From an uncultured Oceanospirillaceae bacterium (GTDB lineage Bacteria > Pseudomonadota > Gammaproteobacteria > Pseudomonadales > Oceanobacteraceae): a DNA stretch of 64,000 bases. A model generated the notes under the pieces. It was not told where the DNA came from. It worked only from the letters and a program-made list of their open reading frames with translations, and did not search any database. The translations under genes were made by a program, and so were the position numbers. This document shows positions 34,946 through 43,221 of the stretch, piece after piece. Position 1 is the first letter of the stretch, and every line of letters begins with the position of its first letter. The stretch lies in assembly GCA_937974825.1 (NCBI GenBank), contig CALJVD010000032.1:34138-98137 (forward strand). Direction: 5' to 3'.

Positions 34946-36751
34946 TTAAAGAATGAAGTGATCTTCGGACATTTGCATAAGTGTCTTTGGATTCTTCAGC
35001 ATTGATTTACCGTGTGCATCAGCACGTGGTAACAAACGGTCGTAGTAGAATTCAGCTGTTTGAATTTTCGCAGTATAGAAGTCTTTATCTCCCTTACCTG
35101 CTGCTAAACCACTGAACGCTGCATCGGCCATTTTAGCCCAGAAGAACGCCATTACGATGTAACCAGAGTACATTAGGTAGTCGACTGATGCTGAACCTAC
35201 CATGTCACGGTCTTTAGACGCTTTTAATGCAATCTGCATTGTTTTTATGCGCCACTTGAACATATGACGTTTTAGCTGGCGAATAAAAGGCTTCATTTCT
35301 TTTTTGTTTTCGTGATTCTTAACGAAGTCTTTCATCTCTGCGCGGAATTCATTAAAGCTCTTCAACTTACCTAGTAAAATCTTACGACCTAATAAGTCCA
35401 GTGCTTGAATACCTGTTGTACCTTCATACAACTTAGAAATTTGCGCATCACGAATGATTTGTTCCATGCCCCATTCTTTAATAAAGCCATGACCACCGTA
35501 TATCTGAACACCGTGGTTAGCCGCTTCATAGCCAAGCTCTGTTAAGAAGGCTTTTAAGATTGGAGTTAAGAAACCAAGCTTATCATCGTACTTTTCGTAG
35601 TCCGCTTTATTGCCCTTATAAGCTTCAGACATCATTAAGTCAGCCAAACGTGCTGCGTGATAAATCATGGCACGACCACCCTCTGCAATCGCTTTTTGCG
35701 TAAGCAGCATACGACGTACGTCTGGGTGAACGATAATAGAGTCAGCCACTTTATCTGGGCTCTTAGTACCTGTTAGAGCACGCATTGAACGACGGTCGCG
35801 AGCGTATGGTAAAGCATTTTGGAAAGATAACTCTGCAGAAGCCATACCTTGGATAGACGTACCAATACGCGCTGAGTTCATAAAGGTAAACATGCACATT
35901 AGACCTTTGTTTTCTGGTCCAATTAGGAAACCTTTAGCGCCGTCAAAGTTAATCACACAAGTAGATGAACCTTTAATACCCATCTTATCTTCGATTGAAC
36001 CACAGCTTACTTTGTTACGGTCAGCCAGTGAGCCATCTTCAGCAATGTTGTATTTAGGAACGATAAATAACGAAATACCTTTTGTACCTTCCGGTGCGTT
36101 AGGTAGACGTGCTAGTACGATATGTACAATCTGATCGGTAAAGTCATGGTCACCAGACGAGATAAAGATCTTAGTACCAGTAATGTCAAAAGAACCGTCT
36201 GCGTTTGGCTCTGCTTTTGTTTTTACTTGGCCTAAGTCAGTACCACATTGAGGCTCAGTCAAACACATAGTGCCTAACCATGAACCTTCAGTTAGTGGTG
36301 GTAAGAATGTATTTTTTTGCTCTTCAGTACCGTGCAAATAAATAGTGTTCATTGCACCTAAAGAAAGACCAGGGTACATACCCCATACCCAGTTTGCGGT
36401 ACCAATCATCTCAGACTTAATCACGCCTAATGATAGTGGTAAGCCTTGACCACCAAATTCTACTGGGAACGACATACCCTGCCAGCCGCCCTCAACATAC
36501 TTTTGGTAAGCTTCCTTGAAGCCTGGAGGTGTGGTGACTTCACCATCATTCCAAGTACAGCCTTTATCGCCAACTTGATAAAGTGGCGCTAACTCTTCTT
36601 CACTGAATTTCGCTGCTTCGGTAAGAATCGCATCCACCATTTCAGGGGTTGCTTCTTCACCACCAGGAATAGTCTGGTAGTGCTTTTGGTAATCGAATAC
36701 TTCGTTAATTAAAAAGTTAATATCTTTTAATGGAGCTTTATACTGAATCAT
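34946..36751 (-). CDS. Acyl-CoA dehydrogenase, DmdC-like family
   Basis: This FAD enzyme of 601 residues catalyses the first beta-oxidation step or a related acyl-CoA desaturation. It has YKAPLKDINFLINEVFDYQ, PGGEEATPEMVDAIL and GGQGLPLSL. LTEPQCGTDLGQVKT and YGGHGFIKEWGMEQIIRDA follow, and a C-terminal acetyl-CoA-dehydrogenase-like extension makes it longer than classic 380-residue enzymes. The family includes DmdC, the 3-methylmercaptopropionyl-CoA dehydrogenase of DMSP use. The substrate is unproven here, and no dmdA or dmdD is nearby. The ATG at 36751 has GAGGA upstream; the longer in-frame extension to 36826 lacks family similarity. Confidence 0.9.
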   Translation of the reverse strand: MIQYKAPLKDINFLINEVFDYQKHYQTIPGGEEATPEMVDAILTEAAKFSEEELAPLYQVGDKGCTWNDGEVTTPPGFKEAYQKYVEGGWQGMSFPVEFGGQGLPLSLGVIKSEMIGTANWVWGMYPGLSLGAMNTIYLHGTEEQKNTFLPPLTEGSWLGTMCLTEPQCGTDLGQVKTKAEPNADGSFDITGTKIFISSGDHDFTDQIVHIVLARLPNAPEGTKGISLFIVPKYNIAEDGSLADRNKVSCGSIEDKMGIKGSSTCVINFDGAKGFLIGPENKGLMCMFTFMNSARIGTSIQGMASAELSFQNALPYARDRRSMRALTGTKSPDKVADSIIVHPDVRRMLLTQKAIAEGGRAMIYHAARLADLMMSEAYKGNKADYEKYDDKLGFLTPILKAFLTELGYEAANHGVQIYGGHGFIKEWGMEQIIRDAQISKLYEGTTGIQALDLLGRKILLGKLKSFNEFRAEMKDFVKNHENKKEMKPFIRQLKRHMFKWRIKTMQIALKASKDRDMVGSASVDYLMYSGYIVMAFFWAKMADAAFSGLAAGKGDKDFYTAKIQTAEFYYDRLLPRADAHGKSMLKNPKTLMQMSEDHFIL

Positions 36752-36987
36752 AACAATCCTCAAGGTGTCACTACGCAATAGATAAAAATGCAAGCGGATT
36801 GTGTCAATAAGATAGAACAAGGCCATTGGCTGTTATTACACTAATAACCTGTCAGTTGGGTAATAAATGTTCGAATTGCAGTTTTGCTAAAAGTTCGGTT
36901 AGTCTGCCTTGGCGTTACGCTCTAGAGTTTCTAATTAGAACGATCTACGGTACGATAATTGTTCGTGCTAATAACTATAATGACATC

Positions 36988-38085
36988 ATGACACAACATC
37001 ATTTTCCGGCGGGTCAACGCCCTGCCTATCAACAACTTTCTAATGCCATGAAAGAATATTTTGCTAAGCAAGATATTCCACGCACCGGTAATGCTGCGCT
37101 TTATCGCAAGGCAGCCATTATTGTGTTTTTATATGTCACAAGTTACCTAGCCATATTAACTGTACCCAGTTCGCTTAACTGGATCGCATGGTTAGCCCAC
37201 GGCTTAGCTACAGTACTGCTGGGTTTTAATGTTATGCACGACGGGGCGCATGAGTCTTTTAGCCAGTCACGTCATAATAATCGCTTAGCCGCACTTAGCT
37301 TTAACCTTATTGGCAGCAATCGTCATTATTGGGCGCAGAAACACAACCGTAACCACCACAGCTTTACTAATATGGATGACGTCGATGAAGACATCGATGC
37401 GATGGGGCTAATTCGCATGAGCCCTCACCGTCCACATTATTGGTTCCATCGTTATCAACACATTTACGTTTGGTTTCTATACTTAGTAACCAGCTTATTC
37501 TGGTTTTTCGCTCTGGATTACAAAGCGTGGTACAGACAAAAAATTGGCCAAAAGGAGTTCAGCAAACCTTTTACCTTCGCCGAGCACTTTGAGTTTTGGA
37601 CAAGCAAGCTTATTTATTTAGCTATTTATATTGCACTGCCTCTGTTGGTCATGAGCGGAAAAGAACTGTTGATTGGATTTTTGCTAATGCACGCCGTTAT
37701 TGGCTTTTTATTTGCGGTGGTTTTTCAGCTTGCCCATGTGGTCGATAAGGCCGAATTCCCCTCAGTCAATGAAGATGGCAGCATGCAAACGGAATGGGCT
37801 ATTCATCAGCTTCGCACAACTGTCGATTTTGCCCCAGACAGCAAGTTCTTAACCTGGGCGCTAGGCGGATTAAACTATCAAGTCGAGCACCACTTATTCC
37901 CACGGGTAAGCCATATTCATTACCCTGCCCTGCATAAAGAGCTACAACCTATTATGCAAAAGTTAGGGTACCCAGTTCGTGTATATCCAACGCTGTGGCA
38001 AGCATTAACAGGGCATTACAACCATTTAAAGAATCTAGGCCAAAACCGTCATGAAAACCTTGCTAATTTAAGTCGCGCTAGTTAA
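36988..38085 (+). CDS. Membrane fatty acid desaturase
   Basis: This integral-membrane diiron desaturase of about 365 residues has the three histidine clusters: MHDGAHESFS (HxxxH), HNRNHHSFTN (HxxHH) and YQVEHHLFPR (QVEHH). The last box with Gln is typical of front-end (delta-5/6) acyl-lipid desaturases. Four to five membrane helices lie between the boxes. It probably modifies membrane lipid acyl chains. The ATG at 36988 is chosen because MTQHHFPAGQRPAYQQLSN is a plausible family start, although no strong SD is seen. The open frame further upstream (to 36826) looks non-coding. It is divergent from the acyl-CoA dehydrogenase. Confidence 0.87.
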   Translation: MTQHHFPAGQRPAYQQLSNAMKEYFAKQDIPRTGNAALYRKAAIIVFLYVTSYLAILTVPSSLNWIAWLAHGLATVLLGFNVMHDGAHESFSQSRHNNRLAALSFNLIGSNRHYWAQKHNRNHHSFTNMDDVDEDIDAMGLIRMSPHRPHYWFHRYQHIYVWFLYLVTSLFWFFALDYKAWYRQKIGQKEFSKPFTFAEHFEFWTSKLIYLAIYIALPLLVMSGKELLIGFLLMHAVIGFLFAVVFQLAHVVDKAEFPSVNEDGSMQTEWAIHQLRTTVDFAPDSKFLTWALGGLNYQVEHHLFPRVSHIHYPALHKELQPIMQKLGYPVRVYPTLWQALTGHYNHLKNLGQNRHENLANLSRAS

Positions 38086-38119
38086 ATTCAAGCCCTTTCA
38101 AATTTCGAGTGTTTTTATT

Positions 38120-38569
38120 ATGGAATACCCACAGTTTATTGCGATCGACGCCAGTTCGTTTGAAGAGCATGCTCATCCGGTTGCTATTGCTTGGTCGCTT
38201 GCTGATGGTCAGATAAAAACCACCTTAATTAGCCCCGATGATGACTGGGAAGAAGATTGGGATAACTGCCTGCAAGACTTACATGGTATTACGCCTGAAA
38301 CCCTGTATCAGCGTGGCGAAACCACTTGGTCGGTGGTGCGAGAACTCGAAGAGGATTTAGCCAACCCTTATCTGTATGCCGACAACCAAGACACCGTCGA
38401 AGCCTTACTGAGTAAGCTTTATGAAAGCTGCAATCGCGAATTAAATATTGAAATTGGCAGCTTCCGTGAAATTACGTCTGACAGTGAGCTAGATGAACAC
38501 TCGCATTACCAAATCGCTTGTGATGAACGCGTCCAGCAACTTCTTCAAAACTGGGCTGCTCAGCAGTAA
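38120..38569 (+). CDS. Putative DEDD exonuclease-fold protein, partly degenerate
   Basis: The 149 residues look like a short relative of 3'-5' exonucleases (RNase T/DnaQ fold). FIAIDASSFEEHAHPVAIAW sits where IDxExT usually lies. It is followed by DLHGITPETL (the usual nuclease segment after the first strands), YLYADNQDTVEALL and HYQIACDERV, where the final H-xxxx-D is expected. The first motif lacks the canonical Glu spacing, so it may be inactive. The ATG fits the end of a 34-base gap after the desaturase. The next gene starts within 16 bases of its stop, so they are probably cotranscribed. Confidence 0.6.
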   Translation: MEYPQFIAIDASSFEEHAHPVAIAWSLADGQIKTTLISPDDDWEEDWDNCLQDLHGITPETLYQRGETTWSVVRELEEDLANPYLYADNQDTVEALLSKLYESCNRELNIEIGSFREITSDSELDEHSHYQIACDERVQQLLQNWAAQQ

Positions 38570-38584
38570 TTGCTGCATACTTTC

Positions 38585-39217
38585 ATGCCGAAATTAGAAA
38601 TATTTCCTGAAGACCATATGCACTATGCCTATGGTATGTACTTGCTAAAAAGCACCCACCCTATTATTCGTAAAATGCATAAAACCATACGCCCATCTTT
38701 GTTTGGTCAAAGAGCTTGGGGGTCGAGTTTTCTGCTGATCGACTATCTATCCGAACACCCTCTGACTGAAGACTGCAAACTATTAGAACTAGGCTGCGGC
38801 TGGGGCGTGGTATCGGTTTATGCAGCCAGTCAGTTAGGCATCAAAGCTACTGGAATGGATATAGACGACAAAGTATTTCCTTATATGGATACTTTAGCGG
38901 CCACCAACGACTGCAGAGTTAAAAGCCTACACGCAAGCTTTGCCGAACTAAACGATAAGCAGTTAAGCAAATTTAATGTGCTAGTGGGTGCGGATGTCTG
39001 CTTTTGGGAAAGTCTAATTACTGATCTTGTTGAGTTATTTAAACGAGCCCAAGCAGCCGGTGTACAACAAATTATTATTTCTGATCCAGGCCGCTCGACC
39101 TTTGCGCAACTGTGCGATCGCTGTGAGAGCCTTTGGCCCGATGCTTTTCAGCATTACTATTGGTATGCACTTGAGCCTAAACGTTTTGAAGGTCAGATTT
39201 TTACTCTTACTTTTTAA
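38585..39217 (+). CDS. Class I SAM-dependent methyltransferase
   Basis: The 210 residues hold a Rossmann methyltransferase core: WGSSFLLIDYL, then the SAM motif LLELGCGWGVVSVYAAS, GMDIDDKVFPYM, and VLVGADVCFWES in the post-I position. The WGSSFLL lead-in is like the METTL/lysine methyltransferase-16 branch, which methylates proteins. The substrate is unknown. The ATG at 38585 gives MPKLEIFPEDH; a TTG at 38570 is also in frame. The stop overlaps the end of the convergent ABC ATPase gene by 4 bases. Confidence 0.8.
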   Translation: MPKLEIFPEDHMHYAYGMYLLKSTHPIIRKMHKTIRPSLFGQRAWGSSFLLIDYLSEHPLTEDCKLLELGCGWGVVSVYAASQLGIKATGMDIDDKVFPYMDTLAATNDCRVKSLHASFAELNDKQLSKFNVLVGADVCFWESLITDLVELFKRAQAAGVQQIIISDPGRSTFAQLCDRCESLWPDAFQHYYWYALEPKRFEGQIFTLTF

Positions 39218-40851
39218 AACAACTCTTCGTCACTCACTTTGCTCAACAAAGAGGGCACAGACGCCAATAAACTTTGGGTGTATTCATTCTGAGGGTTTTC
39301 CATTATTTGCTGGCTACTCCCTTGCTCAACAATACGTCCTTCTTTCATTACTGCCACACGATGGGCAACCTTTGGAATAATCGAAAGGTCGTGGGTAATG
39401 AGCAAATAGGCTATCCCAAACTCTCTCTGCAATTCTTGTAAAAGATCTAGCACTTGCCCACGAATGGATAAGTCTAGGGCACTGGTAGGCTCATCACAAA
39501 TAATCAAATCGGGCTCTACCGCTAAAGCACGTGCAATCGCAATACGTTGCCTTTGGCCACCCGAGAACTCATGAGGAAAACGATCTAAATGCCCAGCATG
39601 CAACCCGACTTTTTCTAATAATTGTTGCATACGTGTTTCGCGCTCTGACGCATTTATACCCACGCCTAAAGACTTCATTCCCTCTTCTAAAATTTCACGC
39701 ACACTGAAACGTGGGTTCATGGATGAAAATGGATCTTGGAAGATAATTTGAATTTTCTTGCGCAGTGGTAAAAACTTATTCTTATTTAAGACATCAATAC
39801 GCTGGCCAGCAAAATACACCTCACCCGCAGAAATATCTTCTAAGCGTAAAATGGCTCGTCCTACCGTTGTTTTTCCTGAGCCACTCTCACCCACTAACGC
39901 CAACGTTTCACCAGGAGCGATAGACAAGCTAACACCATCAACCGCTTTAGTATGATCATAAACTCGTTGTAATAAGCCTTTACGCTGCGGAAACCACACT
40001 TTAATGTCTTTAAGCTCGAGCAAAGCATCTTCTGTAACAGGCTGACAAAACTCATTTCCTTTGGGTAAAAACGCGAGCAGTTCTTGACTGTATGGGTGCT
40101 GTGGTGAAGCAAAGAAGTCCTTCACTAACGCCTGTTCTACAATAGCGCCCTTCTGCATAACGGCAACTCTATCTGCCATTTCTGCCACCACCCCCATGTC
40201 GTGGGTAATCAGCAAGATTGCCAGTTGTCGACGACGACGAATATCATCTAATAACGATAATATTTGCTTTTGAATAGTGACATCTAATGCTGTGGTCGGC
40301 TCATCGGCTACAAGCAACATAGGCTCACAAGCCAGGGCAATAGCAATAACCACACGCTGTTTTTGGCCACCCGACAACTGATGCGGGTACCAATCGTATC
40401 GTTGTTCAGGTTCTGGAATACCCACTTCTTCTAATAACGATAAGACTTTTCTTTTAAGTTCAGCACCTTGGAGCTTTTGGTGCTCTCGTAATGACTCAGC
40501 CACTTGCTGACCAATACTTTGTACGGGGTTCAACGCACTTTGTGGCTCTTGGAAAACCATCGCTATCTGCTTGCCGCGCACGCTATTCATTTGCAACTCA
40601 TTATAGGCAAAGATGTCTTGTCCTGATAACAAAACTTGCCCACCTGTGATATGCAAAGCACTGGGTAATAAGCGCATTAAAGCCAAGGAGGTAATTGATT
40701 TACCAGAACCACTACCGCCCACTAACGCGAAAACTTCGCCCTTTTTAATATTAAAGCTAATGGGTTGAATCAGTGTTTTGCTCGCTTGGCTCGGTGTTGC
40801 AAGCAACTCAACAGATAGGTCTTGAACTTCTAACAATATCTCTTGTTGCAT
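39214..40851 (-). CDS. Peptide-type ABC importer ATPase with two nucleotide-binding domains
   Basis: The 545 residues contain two complete ABC domains. The first has GGSGSGKSITSLAL, LSGGQKQRVVIAIA and VADEPTTALDV. The second has GESGSGKTTVGRAIL, FSGGQRQRIAIARALA and CDEPTSALDL. This tandem form is the YejF-like arrangement of the oligopeptide/microcin importer family. It lies at the end of a four-gene cluster (binding protein, two permeases, ATPase), separated by 2 bases from the permease gene. Substrate specificity is inferred from the family only. Confidence 0.9.
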   Translation of the reverse strand: MQQEILLEVQDLSVELLATPSQASKTLIQPISFNIKKGEVFALVGGSGSGKSITSLALMRLLPSALHITGGQVLLSGQDIFAYNELQMNSVRGKQIAMVFQEPQSALNPVQSIGQQVAESLREHQKLQGAELKRKVLSLLEEVGIPEPEQRYDWYPHQLSGGQKQRVVIAIALACEPMLLVADEPTTALDVTIQKQILSLLDDIRRRRQLAILLITHDMGVVAEMADRVAVMQKGAIVEQALVKDFFASPQHPYSQELLAFLPKGNEFCQPVTEDALLELKDIKVWFPQRKGLLQRVYDHTKAVDGVSLSIAPGETLALVGESGSGKTTVGRAILRLEDISAGEVYFAGQRIDVLNKNKFLPLRKKIQIIFQDPFSSMNPRFSVREILEEGMKSLGVGINASERETRMQQLLEKVGLHAGHLDRFPHEFSGGQRQRIAIARALAVEPDLIICDEPTSALDLSIRGQVLDLLQELQREFGIAYLLITHDLSIIPKVAHRVAVMKEGRIVEQGSSQQIMENPQNEYTQSLLASVPSLLSKVSDEELF

Positions 40852-40853
40852 AG

Positions 40854-42239
40854 TTAACCCTTACCAAAACGTGGATCAAAGGCATCGCGTACACGATCAG
40901 AAAATACGTTAGCGGCCAAGACTAGTACAAACATTAAGACAAATGCCGACAACACAGGCCACCATACAACCGGATCTCGTGATAGCTCTGAGCGTGCTTC
41001 GTTAATCATATTACCCCAACTTGCCATCGATGGATCAACACCCACACCAATATAAGACAGCACCGCTTCAGCCAAGACAAAAACACTGAAATCCAACACC
41101 ATGGCTATCAAAATAATATGAGTCACGTTAGGCAATATGTGTTTAAAAATTACCCTGAGATTAGACACCCCAAAGGCATGTGCTGCTTGCACATAATCTA
41201 ACTGACTTACCTTCAACGTTTCTGCGCGCAATAAACGACATAAGCCTGTCCAACTGGTCATCCCTAAAATGAAACACAGGGCTAAAAACTTAAAGTCAGC
41301 ACGTACAGCCCCTAACGAGAAAGACTCTGGGTGCAGCTCAATGTATACATCAATCAGTAACACTGACGCTGCAATCAGTAAGATACCTGGAATAGAGCTC
41401 AACGTGGTGTATATGTACTGAACAGCGTCGTCGACCCACCCGCGGAAGTAACCAGCACTGATTCCTAACACAATGGCAATAGGTAAAGTTAACAAGGTTG
41501 CTAACGTACCAATCAGCACCCCCGTACGAATGGCTTTAATGCTCTGATAGAACACATCGACCCCGACAATATTTGTACCGGCAATATGATAGTACTGGCT
41601 GAGTCCTATGGCCCAACTGCCCGCTAACACCAAAACGGTTGCTGTTAGATAGGCACTCCACCAAGGCAGTTCAGTGGTCGGCTTTTTAATCTTACGCCAA
41701 AGCATATGACTGCCCACAAAGACAGCGCTAATCAGCAGTCCCACTAGCAGCGCTAACAGACTTTTATTAACAACATCTTGGCCTTGTTCAGCCGGGCTTG
41801 AGAGGTGCTGCCCTGCATGCTTAAGCATTGGATAATCACGATATAAGTTATCGTTTTCATCTTGCATATTTTCTTTAGTAAACAATTGCAATGAAAACGG
41901 TGACGAATAGGTTTTTTCTGAACGCTTATGCACACCAACAAAAATAAGATCTAAGGCACTACGAATTTCTTGGCTGTAATGCACTTCGGTCTGATTTTCT
42001 AAAATAGGCAACGGCTCGCGATAATGAATAGAATCTAGCAATGCCACCAGCACATAAAAGCAAATCACGACAAAGGCAGCCATACCTGCAGCCGATTGAA
42101 ACACCCCACGCCAACGGGCGCGACTGAGTGGATTGCGCATTAGCTGATAGAAAAACAAGCCTAAGCTGGCGACTAAGATATAAATTAAAATATCACTGAA
42201 TAGAAAAACGGGCTTAACATCCAATATCGATATACTCAT
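40854..42239 (-). CDS. ABC importer permease, DppC/YejE type, with long insertion
   Basis: The 461 residues contain the binding-protein-dependent transport core near the C-terminus, including the EAA-like loop AETLKVSQLDYVQAAHAFGVS and the ending WWPVLSAFVLMFVLVLAANVFS. Compared with DppC or YejE (about 300-340 residues) there is an extra N-terminal region. It has two helices (DILIYILVASLGLFFYQ and AFVVICFYVLVALLD), then about 85 soluble residues, then another helix. The insertion is probably extracytoplasmic. It overlaps the other permease gene by 4 bases. Confidence 0.88.
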   Translation of the reverse strand: MSISILDVKPVFLFSDILIYILVASLGLFFYQLMRNPLSRARWRGVFQSAAGMAAFVVICFYVLVALLDSIHYREPLPILENQTEVHYSQEIRSALDLIFVGVHKRSEKTYSSPFSLQLFTKENMQDENDNLYRDYPMLKHAGQHLSSPAEQGQDVVNKSLLALLVGLLISAVFVGSHMLWRKIKKPTTELPWWSAYLTATVLVLAGSWAIGLSQYYHIAGTNIVGVDVFYQSIKAIRTGVLIGTLATLLTLPIAIVLGISAGYFRGWVDDAVQYIYTTLSSIPGILLIAASVLLIDVYIELHPESFSLGAVRADFKFLALCFILGMTSWTGLCRLLRAETLKVSQLDYVQAAHAFGVSNLRVIFKHILPNVTHIILIAMVLDFSVFVLAEAVLSYIGVGVDPSMASWGNMINEARSELSRDPVVWWPVLSAFVLMFVLVLAANVFSDRVRDAFDPRFGKG

Positions 42240-43213
42240 GATAAACGCACTCTTGGATCCACTAAGGTGTATGAAATATCGGTTAGGATTAATCCTAAGA
42301 TATAAAGTACAGACCCTAAGAACACCATGCTACGCACAATGGCAAAGTCTTGGGCTTGAATGGCATCTAAGGTGTAACTGCCTAAACCCGGAATACCAAA
42401 AAACGATTCCATTAATAGACTGCCCATAAAGAGCGAAGGAATCACCACCACCACACTGGTTAGAATGGGTATCAACCCATTAGGTAATACATGCTTGAAC
42501 AGCACTTTGGTTTCGGAAACGCCTTTAGCACGTGCAGTGCGCACATAGTCTTTATTGGCTTCTTCTAAGAATAATGTTCGGTACAGTCGGGTGCCTCCAC
42601 CAATACCAGATACCACCCCTATAGCCACCGGTAGAATCAAAAACCGCCAAGCTTCAAAGCCTGGTAGATAGCCAGAAATAGGCACCCAATGCCATAACTT
42701 AGCAATAAAGTACTGCCCGCCTAGAATATAGAAAATGGCGGAGATCGATAATAATGCCACGCATAGAATAAGCGCCGCGGTATCGATGGCTGTTGCTCTA
42801 AACATAACAACAAAGAGTGCAAATACGATATTAACCGCAATACCAATAATAAAGGTGGGAATGGCTAACGCTAAACTCGGCCACATACGCTGCTGAATAT
42901 CGGCACCAATCATACGCCCCGCATCAGAGCGACCAAATTCCATTAAAAATAAATTAAAGGATTTTTGGTAAAAAATAGTATCGGTGATTAACCCTTGGCT
43001 GTTTTCTTCGGTATTAAGAAATAAAGGCTTATCGTAACCACGCTGCTGTTTCCACTGTTCTACGGCTTCTTCACTGATGTGTTTATCACCCAGTTGTACT
43101 CGCGCCATTTGATCTGGCGTGTTCACCATAAAAAACAGTGCAAAGGTTAAAATGTTAACCCCTATTAAAATAGGGATGGCATAGAGTGCACGACGTACAA
43201 TATAAGCAAACAT
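42236..43213 (-). CDS. ABC importer permease, DppB/YejB type
   Basis: The 325-residue permease has an N-terminal YIVRRALYAIPILIGVNILT helix typical of DppB-type proteins. The EAA loop YVRTARAKGVSETKVLFKHV is present, as is the conserved FGIPGLGSYTLDAI. About six membrane helices are predicted. A periplasmic loop of about 80 residues between helix 1 and 2 is longer than usual and Gln/Asn rich. It lies 8 bases after the binding protein gene and overlaps the second permease gene. Confidence 0.9.
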   Translation of the reverse strand: MFAYIVRRALYAIPILIGVNILTFALFFMVNTPDQMARVQLGDKHISEEAVEQWKQQRGYDKPLFLNTEENSQGLITDTIFYQKSFNLFLMEFGRSDAGRMIGADIQQRMWPSLALAIPTFIIGIAVNIVFALFVVMFRATAIDTAALILCVALLSISAIFYILGGQYFIAKLWHWVPISGYLPGFEAWRFLILPVAIGVVSGIGGGTRLYRTLFLEEANKDYVRTARAKGVSETKVLFKHVLPNGLIPILTSVVVVIPSLFMGSLLMESFFGIPGLGSYTLDAIQAQDFAIVRSMVFLGSVLYILGLILTDISYTLVDPRVRLS

Positions 43214-43221
43214 AAACGCCC

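Noticed and set aside
36826..36987. N-terminal extension of the desaturase
   Set aside because: The open frame upstream of 36988 has no desaturase-like sequence and overlaps the likely promoter region shared with the acyl-CoA dehydrogenase.
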